The notes beneath the pieces are model-generated. The model ran no database searches. It was not told the origin of the DNA and saw nothing but the letters and a program-made list of their open reading frames with translations. This document shows positions 36,412 to 44,937 of a stretch of 64,000 nt of DNA, in pieces. Positions within the stretch are counted from its first letter, which is position 1. Each line of letters starts with the position of its first letter. A program made the position numbers and the translations under genes. The stretch lies in NCBI GenBank assembly GCA_913052475.1, contig CAJXEJ010000003.1:1-64000 (forward strand), in the 5' to 3' direction. This DNA is from an uncultured Dehalococcoidia bacterium (GTDB taxonomy: Bacteria > Chloroflexota > Dehalococcoidia > Lucifugimonadales > Lucifugimonadaceae).

Positions 36412-36672
36412 ATGGCACATAAAAAAGGTGGCGGGACATCTCGCAATGGTCGCGATAGCGCCGGCAAGCGTTTGGGCGTCAAGGCATTCGCTGGTGAAAC
36501 GGTAACGGCTGGAGCGATCATCGTTCGACAGCGTGGAACCAAGTTCCACACCGGTGACAATGTCGGTATCGGTCGGGACCACACGATCTACGCACTTATC
36601 GATGGTCAAGTTCGGTTCGACTACGCTCGTAAAGATACCAAGCGAGTCAATGTCGACCCTGTGGCTTCGTAG
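36412..36672 (+). CDS. rpmA: 50S ribosomal protein bL27
   Basis: An 86-residue protein whose N-terminal tail reaches the peptidyl transferase centre. [20 protein letters not shown] and [20 protein letters not shown] are diagnostic. The mature N terminus is encoded directly (MAHKKG), with no cleavable Firmicutes-type extension. Confidence 0.97.
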   Translation: MAHKKGGGTSRNGRDSAGKRLGVKAFAGETVTAGAIIVRQRGTKFHTGDNVGIGRDHTIYALIDGQVRFDYARKDTKRVNVDPVAS

Positions 36673-36705
36673 TCAGGCCAAATTAGATAAGAAGAAGAAA
36701 TTGAT

Positions 36706-36924
36706 ATGAAAGCCAATATTCACCCGACGTACCACAAATCCGCAAAAGTAACCTGTGCCTGCGGTAACGAGTGGGAAGTGGGATCGACACAGGAAAGTCT
36801 GCGTACTGAAATCTGCAGCAAGTGCCACCCGTTCTGGACCGGCGAGCAACGAATCGTCGACACGGAGGGTCGTGTCGAGCGCATGATGCGTCGATACAAC
36901 CTGGGCGGCTCCGCCAAGAGCTAA
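36706..36924 (+). CDS. rpmE: 50S ribosomal protein bL31, zinc-binding form
   Basis: A 72-residue protein starting [20 protein letters not shown]. The four cysteines of the zinc-binding (C+) form are present as C-A-C and C-S-K-C, the latter in [15 protein letters not shown]. It closes the ribosomal operon and is followed at once by a strong terminator. Confidence 0.96.
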   Translation: MKANIHPTYHKSAKVTCACGNEWEVGSTQESLRTEICSKCHPFWTGEQRIVDTEGRVERMMRRYNLGGSAKS

Positions 36925-36926
36925 AC

Positions 36927-36955
36927 AAAAGGGGTGCCAACTGGCACCCCTTTTT
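36927..36955 (+). terminator. Terminator of the rplU-rpmA-rpmE operon
   Basis: AAAAGGGGTGCCA (36927-36939) pairs perfectly with TGGCACCCCTTTT (36942-36954) around a 2-nt gap, ending in five T residues. It overlaps the longest possible reading frame of the next gene. Confidence 0.92.
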
Positions 36956-37986
36956 CGTATCCAACATTGCCCTCACCACAGTCTCCACAAAATCCGTCGA
37001 CACCAACCCGTCCAGTTCTTTATGGCGGTCAGGCGGTTATTGAGGGTGTGATGATTCGAGGCCAGAGTCGTGCAGCACTCGCCGTGCGACGACCCGATGG
37101 CATCATTATCCGCCGTTCCATCCCGCTCGAAAGTTGGGCCAATTCCTCGCTTCGCAACATCGCCATGTTGCGGGGTGTGCTAGTTCTTCTCGAAACTCTG
37201 TTAGTGGGCATGAAGGCGTTGACGATTTCGGCCAACGAAGCGGCGCTAGACGAAAATCCAGAAGCCGATGAGCAACTTTCTCCGATGGCGATGGCAACGT
37301 TGCTTTCTGTTTCCTTGGTTCTGGGAATCGTAATTTTCTTTTTGATACCGGTGTTTGTATCTCGAGTAGTTGAGAACGCCGGCGCCAATAATTTTCTTGC
37401 CAACATGGTCGAAGGCGGAATCCGCCTTGGATTATTCATTGCCTATGTCTGGTTGATCGGCAAGATGAACGACATCAAACGAGTATTTGGCTACCACGGT
37501 GCGGAGCATATGGTTGTTCACGCCCACGAAGCGAAAGAACCGCTCACCGTGGAATCGATAAGACGATTCCCTCCAGCTCACCCACGTTGTGGAACCTCGT
37601 TCCTGATGACCGTCGTTCTCGTGTCGATCATTATGTTCATGTTCTTCCCGCGTGATCCATTCTGGTTCTTGGTGGTGTCACGAATCATCCTGGTGCCGAT
37701 TATTGCGGGTATCAGCTACGAGTTCATCCGTTACGCGGGTACCCGCCAGAGCACCATCTGGATACGTCTGTTCAACTTCCCGAACATCCTGCTTCAGAAC
37801 CTGACAACACGTCAGCCTGATGAGGGAATGATGGAAGTTGCGATTACGGCGATCGAGTATGCGATTGCAATGGATGAAGAGCGAGCGAAACCGAGCGATG
37901 ATGTCTCAGAGCTTTCTTCAGAGCCATACGAACCGATTGGGAACCCAACGGCAGTGTTCGAGGACGATCCGCCACCGGGTGGTTAG
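36934..37986 (+). CDS. DUF1385 (YqhQ-like) membrane protein
   Basis: Up to 350 residues. The domain begins at VLYGGQAVIEGVMIRGQSRA, the hallmark of DUF1385, with four or more membrane segments (around ATLLSVSLVLGIVIFFLIPV, IRLGLFIAYVWLIGKM, SFLMTVVLVSIIMFMFF). The conserved cytoplasmic block YHGAEHMVVHAHEAKE and FPPAHPRCGTSF holds possible metal ligands, but function is unknown. The GTG at 36934 lies inside the upstream terminator stem; the TTG at 36967 in the same frame is a better start, giving about 339 residues. The stop overlaps that of hisIE by 4 bp. Confidence 0.85.
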   Translation: MPTGTPFSYPTLPSPQSPQNPSTPTRPVLYGGQAVIEGVMIRGQSRAALAVRRPDGIIIRRSIPLESWANSSLRNIAMLRGVLVLLETLLVGMKALTISANEAALDENPEADEQLSPMAMATLLSVSLVLGIVIFFLIPVFVSRVVENAGANNFLANMVEGGIRLGLFIAYVWLIGKMNDIKRVFGYHGAEHMVVHAHEAKEPLTVESIRRFPPAHPRCGTSFLMTVVLVSIIMFMFFPRDPFWFLVVSRIILVPIIAGISYEFIRYAGTRQSTIWIRLFNFPNILLQNLTTRQPDEGMMEVAITAIEYAIAMDEERAKPSDDVSELSSEPYEPIGNPTAVFEDDPPPGG

Positions 37987-38609
37987 CCGCGGCGTTTTGC
38001 CAGGACTTCCCAAACCTGATCGGCCGGCATTTCGAGTGAAGCCAGCAGCACCATGCAGTGGTACAACAGATCGCCCATTTCGTCAGCGACATCTTGGTGG
38101 GTCTGACTCACCGAAGCTATCGCTGTCTCACCTGCTTCTTCGACCACTTTCTGGGCAATTCTGCCGGGTCCGCTTTCTACGAGTTCGACCGTGTATGAAC
38201 CCTCGGGCTTGTCAGTTACCCGCTGGTTGATTACATCAAGGAGGTCTTGCAGAACGCCGGGGCCGAGTATTTCTGTTGCGCCATCAGTATCGAATAGTGC
38301 GGAATCGAGCACGCTCGAGTCGAAGCACGACTCAGCACCGGTGTGACATGCCGGGCCTACCGGATTCACCTTTACGACAATCGCATCGCCGTCGCAATCC
38401 TGCTGAACCTCGACAACCTTCAGAAAATTGCCCGATGTCTCGCCTTTGTGCCACAATTCTTGTCGGCTGCGAGAGTAGAGCCAAGCGTCTGGGCCTTCGA
38501 GGGTTCGTTTCAGCGCTTCTTTGTCCATGTACGCGTGCATCAAGACTCGACCGGTGTCGGCGTCTTGAACGATTGCAGCCAGCAATCCGCGGTCATCGAA
38601 CTGAATCAT
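37983..38609 (-). CDS. hisIE: Phosphoribosyl-AMP cyclohydrolase / phosphoribosyl-ATP pyrophosphatase
   Basis: A 208-residue bifunctional protein for steps 2 and 3 of histidine synthesis. Residues 1-105 are HisI: LMHAYMDKEALKRTLEGPDA, WLYSRSRQELWHKGETSGN and the zinc cysteine in VGPACHTGAESCF. Residues 115-208 are HisE: YTVELVESGPGRIAQKVVEE with AGETAIA, and DEMGDLLYHCMVLLA with the Mg2+-binding acidic residues. It ends the minus-strand his operon, 98 bp after the HAD gene. Confidence 0.95.
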   Translation of the reverse strand: MIQFDDRGLLAAIVQDADTGRVLMHAYMDKEALKRTLEGPDAWLYSRSRQELWHKGETSGNFLKVVEVQQDCDGDAIVVKVNPVGPACHTGAESCFDSSVLDSALFDTDGATEILGPGVLQDLLDVINQRVTDKPEGSYTVELVESGPGRIAQKVVEEAGETAIASVSQTHQDVADEMGDLLYHCMVLLASLEMPADQVWEVLAKRRG

Positions 38610-38707
38610 TTCGAATTTTCTCCTAAAGAGGAAGCGAGCCCTATTGGATCGGGAAATCTTGCAAGAATAGCCGAACCCGAACCAGCGACTATAGAAAACG
38701 TAACTTG

Positions 38708-39451
38708 TTACCCATCGATATGTTCGAGTATCCCCGAGAGTTCGCGCAAATCGGTGATTTCGATATCAGGCTCTGGCTCTCGATCAACTTCTTCATTGTT
38801 TCGGTTGATCCAAACTGTGGTCGCGCCCGAGCGATATCCGCCGAGTACGTCGTCGAACAGCTTATCGCCAACATACCAAATCTTGCTCGGATCGGTTTCG
38901 AGTCCTGTGTAGAGATGTTCGAATGCAGCAAGAGCGGGTTTGTACACCTGGGCCGATTGAGAACTGGCCACGAAGTCGAATTCGAGACCTTCACTTGCCA
39001 GTAAGGGCAAAAGGCCGTCGTCATCGGCATTAGAAAATACTCCGAGTTTTACTCGGCCTTTGAGCAAGTTCAATGCCTCAACCGTTTCTGGGAATACCGG
39101 TCGATCAGTCATGTGCAGCGACGCCCGGTCACCAGCCAGATTGGCGTCCCCATCGAAGTTGATATCGTCGAATACTTGCTGAAAGCACTCGGTCCACGCC
39201 TGCCGATATGACTTGAATGGTGGGCTGTTATACGGGCGACCGAGGTCGGTTCGAACCTTGCGAAAGTTGACTTCGTACTTTCGCCAATACGTCCAGAATT
39301 CTTCGGTTTCGAGCGGTATGTCTTGTGCCGCAATGATTTCAGCGAAACTCAGCTTCCAATCATCATGTGAGTTCAAAAACAACGTGTCGTAGCAGTCGAA
39401 TGCAATCGCCTCGGGCAACACGGGTTGTCCCGATCTCAGTGTGACAGCCAA
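38708..39451 (-). CDS. HAD-family hydrolase inside the his operon
   Basis: A 247-residue haloacid-dehalogenase-like protein. Motif I is AFDCYDTLF (nucleophile Asp followed by Y-D-T), motif II GVFSNADDD, the lysine is in AQVYKPALAAFEH, and motif IV is WYVGDKLFDDVLGGYRSGAT. The cap between motifs I and II is alpha-helical, subfamily IA. Only 3 bp separate it from hisF, so it is read in the histidine operon. Histidinol-phosphate phosphatase is the one step without another candidate here, and HAD enzymes fill it in other bacteria, which makes that role plausible but unproven. Confidence 0.85.
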   Translation of the reverse strand: MAVTLRSGQPVLPEAIAFDCYDTLFLNSHDDWKLSFAEIIAAQDIPLETEEFWTYWRKYEVNFRKVRTDLGRPYNSPPFKSYRQAWTECFQQVFDDINFDGDANLAGDRASLHMTDRPVFPETVEALNLLKGRVKLGVFSNADDDGLLPLLASEGLEFDFVASSQSAQVYKPALAAFEHLYTGLETDPSKIWYVGDKLFDDVLGGYRSGATTVWINRNNEEVDREPEPDIEITDLRELSGILEHIDG

Positions 39452-39454
39452 CGG

Positions 39455-40261
39455 CTAGACCTCCCGCACCGGAATGCCACGTTCGGCAAGGTACGACTTG
39501 ACTTCGGAAACTCGTAGTTCGCCGAAGTGGAAAAGCGATGCTGCAAGAACGGCATCGGATTTGCCCTCTGTTAGAGCATCGTAAAAGTGTTCAGGCTCCC
39601 CGGCTCCACCGCTTGCGATGACCGGGACCGTTACGGAATCGGATATCATGGACAGCAATTCGTTGTCGTATCCGGTCTTCTGACCGTCGGCGTCCATGCT
39701 GGTAACAAGAAGTTCGCCTGCACCCAGCTCGGTGGCGTGGCGCGCCCATTTGATAGCGTCGAGCGGTGTCGGGCGTCGGCCGCCGTGAGTGTAGATCTGC
39801 CACATTGCTGCGGCAGGGACGGTGTCGAAACTTTCGAGTTGAGTGATGACCGGGTCGTCAACTCTTTTAACATCCATAGCGAGCACCACGCACTGCGAGC
39901 CGAACTCTTTGGCGCAGTCTTCGATGAGCTTCGGACTTGCAACCGCAGCAGAGTTCACCGAAACCTTGTCGGCCCCGGCCTCGAGCATTTTGCGCATGTC
40001 GTCGACCGAGCGAATCCCGCCACCAACCGTCAGCGGTATGAACACTTCCGACGACACCTTTTCGACGACATCCATCATCGTGTCTCGTGCGTCTGACGAA
40101 GCGGTGATATCGAGGAATACGAGCTCGTCGGCACCTTCTGCGTTGTAGAACGCGGCGAGTTCAGCCGGATCGCCTGCGTCGCGGATGTCGACAAAGCTGA
40201 CACCCTTGACCACGCGACCGTCATCTACGTCCAGGCATGGAATGACGCGTCGCGTCAACAT
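39455..40261 (-). CDS. hisF: Imidazole glycerol phosphate synthase, cyclase subunit
   Basis: A 268-residue (beta/alpha)8 barrel that cyclises PRFAR with ammonia from HisH to give IGP and [25 protein letters not shown] holds the catalytic Asp. The phosphate-binding loops are [20 protein letters not shown] and [20 protein letters not shown], and [20 protein letters not shown] holds the second catalytic Asp. Length is slightly above the 253-258 usual. It follows the methyltransferase by 15 bp. Confidence 0.96.
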   Translation of the reverse strand: MLTRRVIPCLDVDDGRVVKGVSFVDIRDAGDPAELAAFYNAEGADELVFLDITASSDARDTMMDVVEKVSSEVFIPLTVGGGIRSVDDMRKMLEAGADKVSVNSAAVASPKLIEDCAKEFGSQCVVLAMDVKRVDDPVITQLESFDTVPAAAMWQIYTHGGRRPTPLDAIKWARHATELGAGELLVTSMDADGQKTGYDNELLSMISDSVTVPVIASGGAGEPEHFYDALTEGKSDAVLAASLFHFGELRVSEVKSYLAERGIPVREV

Positions 40262-40276
40262 CGTGGATTCTCCGGT

Positions 40277-40852
40277 CTACTTGCGAGCGACGATGATGTA
40301 CCGATGGGGGGTCAGTTGGCGTGACGTGAGAGTAGTAAAGCCGAGAGCCTCAACCGCTTCCCGCATTTCCTGCTGCACGACTCGCTTCGAAGCGGCCGGG
40401 CCAACTTCTGCCTTGCCTTCAATAGGAAGCCATTCGACAATAGAAATCCAACCAGACTTCTTCAGAAGACGGGCGGCTTCTTTTATCAGAGTTTTTGGGC
40501 GGCTCGCTTCGTTGAGTACGTCAGAAAGTGCGATTCCGTCGAGTGATTCGTCATCAAGTGGAATCGAATTTTCTTTCGACACGACTGTTTCGATATTGCC
40601 GAGCTTTGCGGATTCCCCCTGTGACTTAACGTGCTCCAGCATTTCTTTCTGCACGTCAATCGCATAGCAAGTTCCTGCGTAGACGTACTTGGCGAGCGGG
40701 ATGGACAGCCAGCCTGGCCCTGAACCGACATCGGCAACTTTGTGATCGTTGTGAATCGGCACCAACGCGATCATCGATTGAGGGTCGTATGTTTCCTCAA
40801 GCGTCGGGTGCAGTAGAGTTTCTACTTTGTCTACTGAAGATTTCGTTGGCAT
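40277..40852 (-). CDS. Class I SAM-dependent methyltransferase
   Basis: A 191-residue Rossmann-like methyltransferase. Motif I is KVADVGSGPGWLSIPLAKYV, the acidic end of strand 2 is in CYAIDVQKEMLEHVK, and DGIALSDVLNEASRPKTLIK is the post-motif II region. The substrate cannot be inferred. It is embedded between hisA and hisF with short gaps, so it is co-expressed with histidine genes, which may be chance. Confidence 0.85.
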   Translation of the reverse strand: MPTKSSVDKVETLLHPTLEETYDPQSMIALVPIHNDHKVADVGSGPGWLSIPLAKYVYAGTCYAIDVQKEMLEHVKSQGESAKLGNIETVVSKENSIPLDDESLDGIALSDVLNEASRPKTLIKEAARLLKKSGWISIVEWLPIEGKAEVGPAASKRVVQQEMREAVEALGFTTLTSRQLTPHRYIIVARK

Positions 40853-40894
40853 TCGTCTCTGTTCCGTTCGGTACGTTGTGTTTTTGGCCTTCGG

Positions 40895-41632
40895 CTATTT
40901 ACCGGCGGTAGTCATTTCGTCAATCGTTTCGATGGCGCACTTTAAATCCAGTGCGCCAGAGTAAATGGCCATGCCTGATATTGCGCTTTCCACACCCATC
41001 TTCGCCAGTCCGACGAGGTCGTCAATGGATGCGATTCCACCAGCCACGATAATAGGATATCGCAGGTTGTCGCTCAATTCGGCTACCGCATCGAAGTTTG
41101 GGTGTGTCAAAGTGCCATCTCGACTGGTATCCGTATAGATAAATCGTCTGACGCCGATTTCAACCATCTGGCTAGCGAGATCGATTGCAGTTACTTTAGA
41201 TGTTTCGTGCCAGCCGCGAGTTTGAACCATTCCGTCTTTTGCATCGATGCCGACAATGACGTGTTCGGTACCGATGTCATCGACAACTGCCCGAACTTCG
41301 TCGGGAGCTTCGATAGCTGCAGTGCCGATAATGACGCGATCTACCCCGATGTCGATCAAGCGATGAGCTTCAGCAGCATCACGCACACCGCCTCCGAGTT
41401 GTATCGGGATATCGACTGCTTGGACAATCGCTGCTACGGCGTCGGCATTGCCTCGAACGCCATCTCTTGCACCATCGAGGTCGACAACGTGCAAACGCCG
41501 TGCACCCTGATCCAGCCATCGTTTTGCGACACCGACAGGGTCATCATCGAACACTGTCTCTCGATCATAGTCGCCTTGGGTCAGACGAACGCAGTGTCCG
41601 TTTCTCAGGTCTATTGCTGGCAGGATTTCCAT
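40895..41632 (-). CDS. hisA: ProFAR isomerase
   Basis: A 245-residue (beta/alpha)8 barrel that performs the Amadori rearrangement of ProFAR to PRFAR. MEILPAIDLRNGHCVRLTQG (catalytic Asp in the first strand), IQLGGGVRDAAEAHRLIDIG, RFIYTDTSRDGTLTHPNFDA (second catalytic Asp) and IIVAGGIASIDDLVGLAKMG are all family blocks. The length is standard. It lies 24 bp after hisH. Confidence 0.96.
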   Translation of the reverse strand: MEILPAIDLRNGHCVRLTQGDYDRETVFDDDPVGVAKRWLDQGARRLHVVDLDGARDGVRGNADAVAAIVQAVDIPIQLGGGVRDAAEAHRLIDIGVDRVIIGTAAIEAPDEVRAVVDDIGTEHVIVGIDAKDGMVQTRGWHETSKVTAIDLASQMVEIGVRRFIYTDTSRDGTLTHPNFDAVAELSDNLRYPIIVAGGIASIDDLVGLAKMGVESAISGMAIYSGALDLKCAIETIDEMTTAGK

Positions 41633-41656
41633 CAGGGTTATTCGTTCGTTCCTTTA

Positions 41657-42331
41657 TCACTTTGCTGTGGTCGATGCCAGATCAAGAAAATTCTTGTAAA
41701 TCTGTAACCCAACGTCACCACTTTTTTCCGGGTGAAACTGGGTTCCAGCGACATTGCCGCGGGCAATGGCTGCGCAGATTTCGACACCGTAGTCGGTGGT
41801 TGCGGCTACTTCAACTTGCTCATTGGGAACGCATCGGTACGAGTGGACGAAGTAGAAGTGCGAGCCCTGCGGAATTCCCTTGAACAGCAGGTTTCGATTC
41901 GCATCATCATTGGTAAACCGCACTGCGTTCCAGCCCATGTGGGGTACTTTCATTGCTGAACCCAGCTCATCGGTCATACCGGTTGGGATGAGTTGGACAT
42001 TGCCTTCGACGAGTCCAAGCCCGGGTAGTTCGCCCTCTTCCGAAGAATCGAACAACACCTGTAGGCCAACACAGACACAAAGCAGCGGTTTGCCCGAAGC
42101 GGCGAACTCTTTAACCGGCTCCGACATTTCAAGCGTGTTAAGAGCATTCATTACAGCGTCGCTGGAACCAACGCCCGGTAGGACGGCAGCATCGGCTGTA
42201 GCCAACTCAGCAGGATCGCTGGTTACAACGGGATCGGCACCAACTTTACGCAGCGCCTTCTCAACACTATGCACATTCGCGGCACGGGTATTGAGAACGA
42301 CGATGTGAGGTTTTCCGGAATTATTGGTCAT
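41657..42331 (-). CDS. hisH: Imidazole glycerol phosphate synthase, glutaminase subunit
   Basis: A 224-residue class I amidotransferase that supplies ammonia to HisF. The nucleophile lies in GKPLLCVCVGLQVLFDSSEE, where the second Cys takes the elbow position. The His-Glu pair is in GTQFHPEKSGDVG, and the oxyanion-side block HMGWNAVRF is present. It is the first gene of the minus-strand his operon in this window; hisG, hisD, hisC and hisB are elsewhere. Confidence 0.95.
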   Translation of the reverse strand: MTNNSGKPHIVVLNTRAANVHSVEKALRKVGADPVVTSDPAELATADAAVLPGVGSSDAVMNALNTLEMSEPVKEFAASGKPLLCVCVGLQVLFDSSEEGELPGLGLVEGNVQLIPTGMTDELGSAMKVPHMGWNAVRFTNDDANRNLLFKGIPQGSHFYFVHSYRCVPNEQVEVAATTDYGVEICAAIARGNVAGTQFHPEKSGDVGLQIYKNFLDLASTTAK

Positions 42332-42528
42332 TCTGGGCGACTCGCTGTGAATTTTCCGTAGATCGGTTTTTCACGAAACATCAATTGTAGTTCGAAATTC
42401 ATCAAATCACCCGTAATCCAATCCTCATAAGGACTTTACGCGACAGTTTTGCGCAAAAGTCGGCAACGCGCGAGAATGGTGTGCATAATGTAGGTAGACC
42501 AGAGAACGACTGCGGCAGGTGAAAATCG

Positions 42529-42888
42529 ATGACGATGGCTCCGGGGCGCACAGTACCGATAAATACCATTGAGATCACTGAAAAAGCGGCGAGCAAGGTT
42601 AAGCAGTTCGCCGCCGACAAAGGCATGGAGAAATTCGGCCTGAAAGTCGCAGTGAAGGGCGGCGGTTGTTCGGGTTTGACCTACGTCCTGGACATTGTCG
42701 AAGGCGCTGAAGAGGATGACAAAGTCGTCGTTCACCACGGTGTTGAGGTTTACGTGCCCAAAAAGGCGTTTGTATTCCTTGCGGGGACAGTTCTCGATTT
42801 TTCTGACGGACTAAACGGCAAAGGGTTCGAATTCGCCAATCCGATGGCCACTAAAACCTGCGGCTGCGGCACCTCGTTTTCGGTCTAG
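42529..42888 (+). CDS. erpA: A-type iron-sulfur carrier protein (ErpA/IscA family)
   Basis: A 119-residue carrier that hands Fe-S clusters to client proteins. The body TIEITEKAASKVKQFAADKG and GLKVAVKGGGCSGLTYVLDI leads to the C-terminal C-G-C motif in TKTCGCGTSFSV; the three conserved cysteines are therefore present. The ATG at 42529 has AGGTGA at 42517-42522. The nearest well-known relatives are ErpA and HesB-like proteins; the exact subgroup is uncertain. Possible clients in this window include LeuC and ActB2. Confidence 0.93.
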   Translation: MTMAPGRTVPINTIEITEKAASKVKQFAADKGMEKFGLKVAVKGGGCSGLTYVLDIVEGAEEDDKVVVHHGVEVYVPKKAFVFLAGTVLDFSDGLNGKGFEFANPMATKTCGCGTSFSV

Positions 42889-42950
42889 GCGTGAGGCTAG
42901 GTGGTTCATCACGTTTCTATTCAGACCGTGACGGACGTAGGTAAGTATTT

Positions 42951-43913
42951 TTGCAATCTCGGACACTTCAGAAGGTAGATCAATCGCAACTCGGCGCGCT
43001 TGTGAGTGATTGTGGGTTGGTTCGCTGGAGTAACTCGACGATCGTCGAGCATTCGGGTCCCGACGCTCTCGACCTGCTTCACCGACTTACCACTAAAGAA
43101 CTTCTGACGATCACCGAAGGCAAATCTCGTCGAACCGCGCTGACCTCAGATCGAGGCCGGGTTATCGATGTGTTCGTGGTGGCTCATGTCGAAGAGAATT
43201 GCTTGATGTTGATATCTGACTCGGACGATTCGGAGCGGATGGTCTCCGCTATCGACTACTTCACGATTATCGAAGACGCTGAACTGACTGATCTATCTGG
43301 ATCGTACGATCGAATATCACTCGTAGGCTCGAGAGCGCGAACCGTTATCGAGTCGGTATTTGGAATTGCCGTGCCTGACGATACTGCTGCAATTATTAAA
43401 TTCGGGACTGGTAGCGTCACCCTCGCGTCCGACACCTCACGAGGTGTCGGGTGGTTCGATGTGATTGGCGAGAGCTACGCGTTGGATTCGGCGATTAAGA
43501 TGTTGGAAAAAGGCGGCGTCACTCCAATCGATTCCGAAACATTCGAGTATTTCCGTATCGACAACGCTATTCCCGGTTCCGATAGGGAATACGGCGAGCA
43601 TGCGAATCCAATCGAGGCTGGCCTCCTTGATCTGATCGACTGGGACAAGGGCTGCTACGTCGGTCAGGAAGTTATCGTTCGACTCGATGCGTATGACAAG
43701 GTTCAGCGGGAACTCAGGGTGTTGGTTTCAAACTCACCGCTCGTTGAGAAGACAGGACTAACTGTCGCCTCGAAACCAGCCGGCGTGGTCACCAGTGCAT
43801 CACGATTAGCAAGCGACGACGGTAAATACCTGAGCCTTGCTTTGGTGCGAAAAGCGTTTGCGGAGTCGAGCGCCGATCTCGAAGCGGATGGAATCGAAGC
43901 GGTTGTTCGGTAA
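42951..43913 (+). CDS. ygfZ: YgfZ/GcvT-like folate-binding protein
   Basis: A 320-residue protein of the YgfZ family, which binds tetrahydrofolate and supports assembly or repair of Fe-S enzymes. HSGPDALDLLHRLTTKELLT and RTALTSDRGRVIDVFVVAH are GcvT-like blocks. The diagnostic K-G-C-Y-x-G-Q-E is in DWDKGCYVGQEVIVRLDAYD. Translation starts at TTG 42951. It follows erpA by 62 bp, a sensible pairing for Fe-S cluster care. Confidence 0.92.
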   Translation: MQSRTLQKVDQSQLGALVSDCGLVRWSNSTIVEHSGPDALDLLHRLTTKELLTITEGKSRRTALTSDRGRVIDVFVVAHVEENCLMLISDSDDSERMVSAIDYFTIIEDAELTDLSGSYDRISLVGSRARTVIESVFGIAVPDDTAAIIKFGTGSVTLASDTSRGVGWFDVIGESYALDSAIKMLEKGGVTPIDSETFEYFRIDNAIPGSDREYGEHANPIEAGLLDLIDWDKGCYVGQEVIVRLDAYDKVQRELRVLVSNSPLVEKTGLTVASKPAGVVTSASRLASDDGKYLSLALVRKAFAESSADLEADGIEAVVR

Positions 43914-43950
43914 CCGGGTTTCCGGATTATCCTCGCGTAAGTCGTCGATT

Positions 43951-44098
43951 CTCCTCGTCCCGACCTTAGCGATAGCGAAGCGTAGGGACCTCGGCAGTTC
44001 AATTGAGGTTATCGCGACCGAACGTAACTGAGCAGTATCTATCCAAATTCGAACGGCGTAGATCTCTCCACTTCGCTGTCATAGCGGTCGTGACGAGG
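43951..44098. repeat. Inverted pair of the hairpin repeat, copies 2 and 3
   Basis: Copy 2 (43954-43992, plus) begins CCTCGTCCCGACCTTAGCGA. Copy 3 (44060-44098) is its inverted partner; read on the minus strand it begins CCTCGTCACGACCGCTATGA. By eye, the copy at 21260-21298 matches copy 3 at 33 of 39 positions and copy 2 at 31 of 39. The two arms stand 67 bp apart between the convergent ends of ygfZ and fabL, an arrangement like the paired REP units of other bacteria. Confidence 0.75.
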
Positions 44099-44144
44099 GT
44101 CGTTCGGGAAATTATCCGTCGCCTCACGCAGTGCGGCTTGCGAT

Positions 44145-44921
44145 CTACTGGTGTCGGAGTGTTTCTCCACCGTCGACCTTGATGACTTGACCACGGATCA
44201 TCTCGGCGTCGGTGCCACAGAGCATCGCCACGACTTTAGAGACGTCCTCCGATGTGATGACTTTTCCCGCTGGAGTCTCACGGGAAGCGATTTCTTTGAC
44301 GCCAAATTCATCGGGGAACGCGTCGATGGCGTCGGTCATCACAAATCCTGCCGACACTGTGTTCACAGCGATTCCCTTCGGTCCGAGTTCGACCGCCAGA
44401 TAGCGAGTTACCGCCTCAATCGCCGCCTTCGAAACGCCGACTGCGAAATAGGCGGGAAGCACCCGGGTAGAACCCGGGCTCGAAAGATTGATGATGCGGC
44501 TGCCCTCCGACATGAGACGAGAGGCTGCTACCGAAAGCATCCACGGACCTCGGGCGTTGATATCCATCGTCCAGTCCCAGTGTTTCGCTGAGAGTTCCGC
44601 AGCAGGTCGCATAACGCCCGAAGCGGCGTTGTTGACGAGAATATCTAGTCGTCCGAATTGCTCTTCGATCTTTCCGACCAGCGATTCGACTGCGGCTTCG
44701 TCGCCGATATGTGCCTTGATTCGCATCGCAGTGACTCCGGCTGCCTCTAGCTCCTCAACGGTTGCATTGGCTGCCGCGTGGTTCTTGAGATAATTGATGA
44801 TGACAGTGGCACCGCGCTGACCCAACTCGAGGGCAATCGCTTTGCCAATACCACGCGATCCACCAGTGACGAGCGCAATTTTGCCAGTCAGGTCGTTACT
44901 TGATGTGTTGGAATCGCTCAA
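44145..44921 (-). CDS. fabL: Enoyl-[acyl-carrier-protein] reductase, FabL type
   Basis: A 258-residue SDR protein. The NADP site is LVTGGSRGIGKAIALELGQR. VNNAASGVMRPAAELSAKHW with DWTMDIN is close to Bacillus FabL. The active-site spacing is Tyr158-x6-Lys165 in PAYFAVGVSKAAIEAV, the FabL arrangement, instead of the Y-x3-K of ordinary SDRs such as FabG. MIRGQVIKVDGGETLR ends the protein. FabL reduces trans-2-enoyl-ACP in the last step of fatty-acid elongation. It ends a five-gene minus-strand lipid operon, 16 bp after fabG. Confidence 0.88.
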   Translation of the reverse strand: MSDSNTSSNDLTGKIALVTGGSRGIGKAIALELGQRGATVIINYLKNHAAANATVEELEAAGVTAMRIKAHIGDEAAVESLVGKIEEQFGRLDILVNNAASGVMRPAAELSAKHWDWTMDINARGPWMLSVAASRLMSEGSRIINLSSPGSTRVLPAYFAVGVSKAAIEAVTRYLAVELGPKGIAVNTVSAGFVMTDAIDAFPDEFGVKEIASRETPAGKVITSEDVSKVVAMLCGTDAEMIRGQVIKVDGGETLRHQ

Positions 44922-44937
44922 GGCTGTGCACTCGGCA

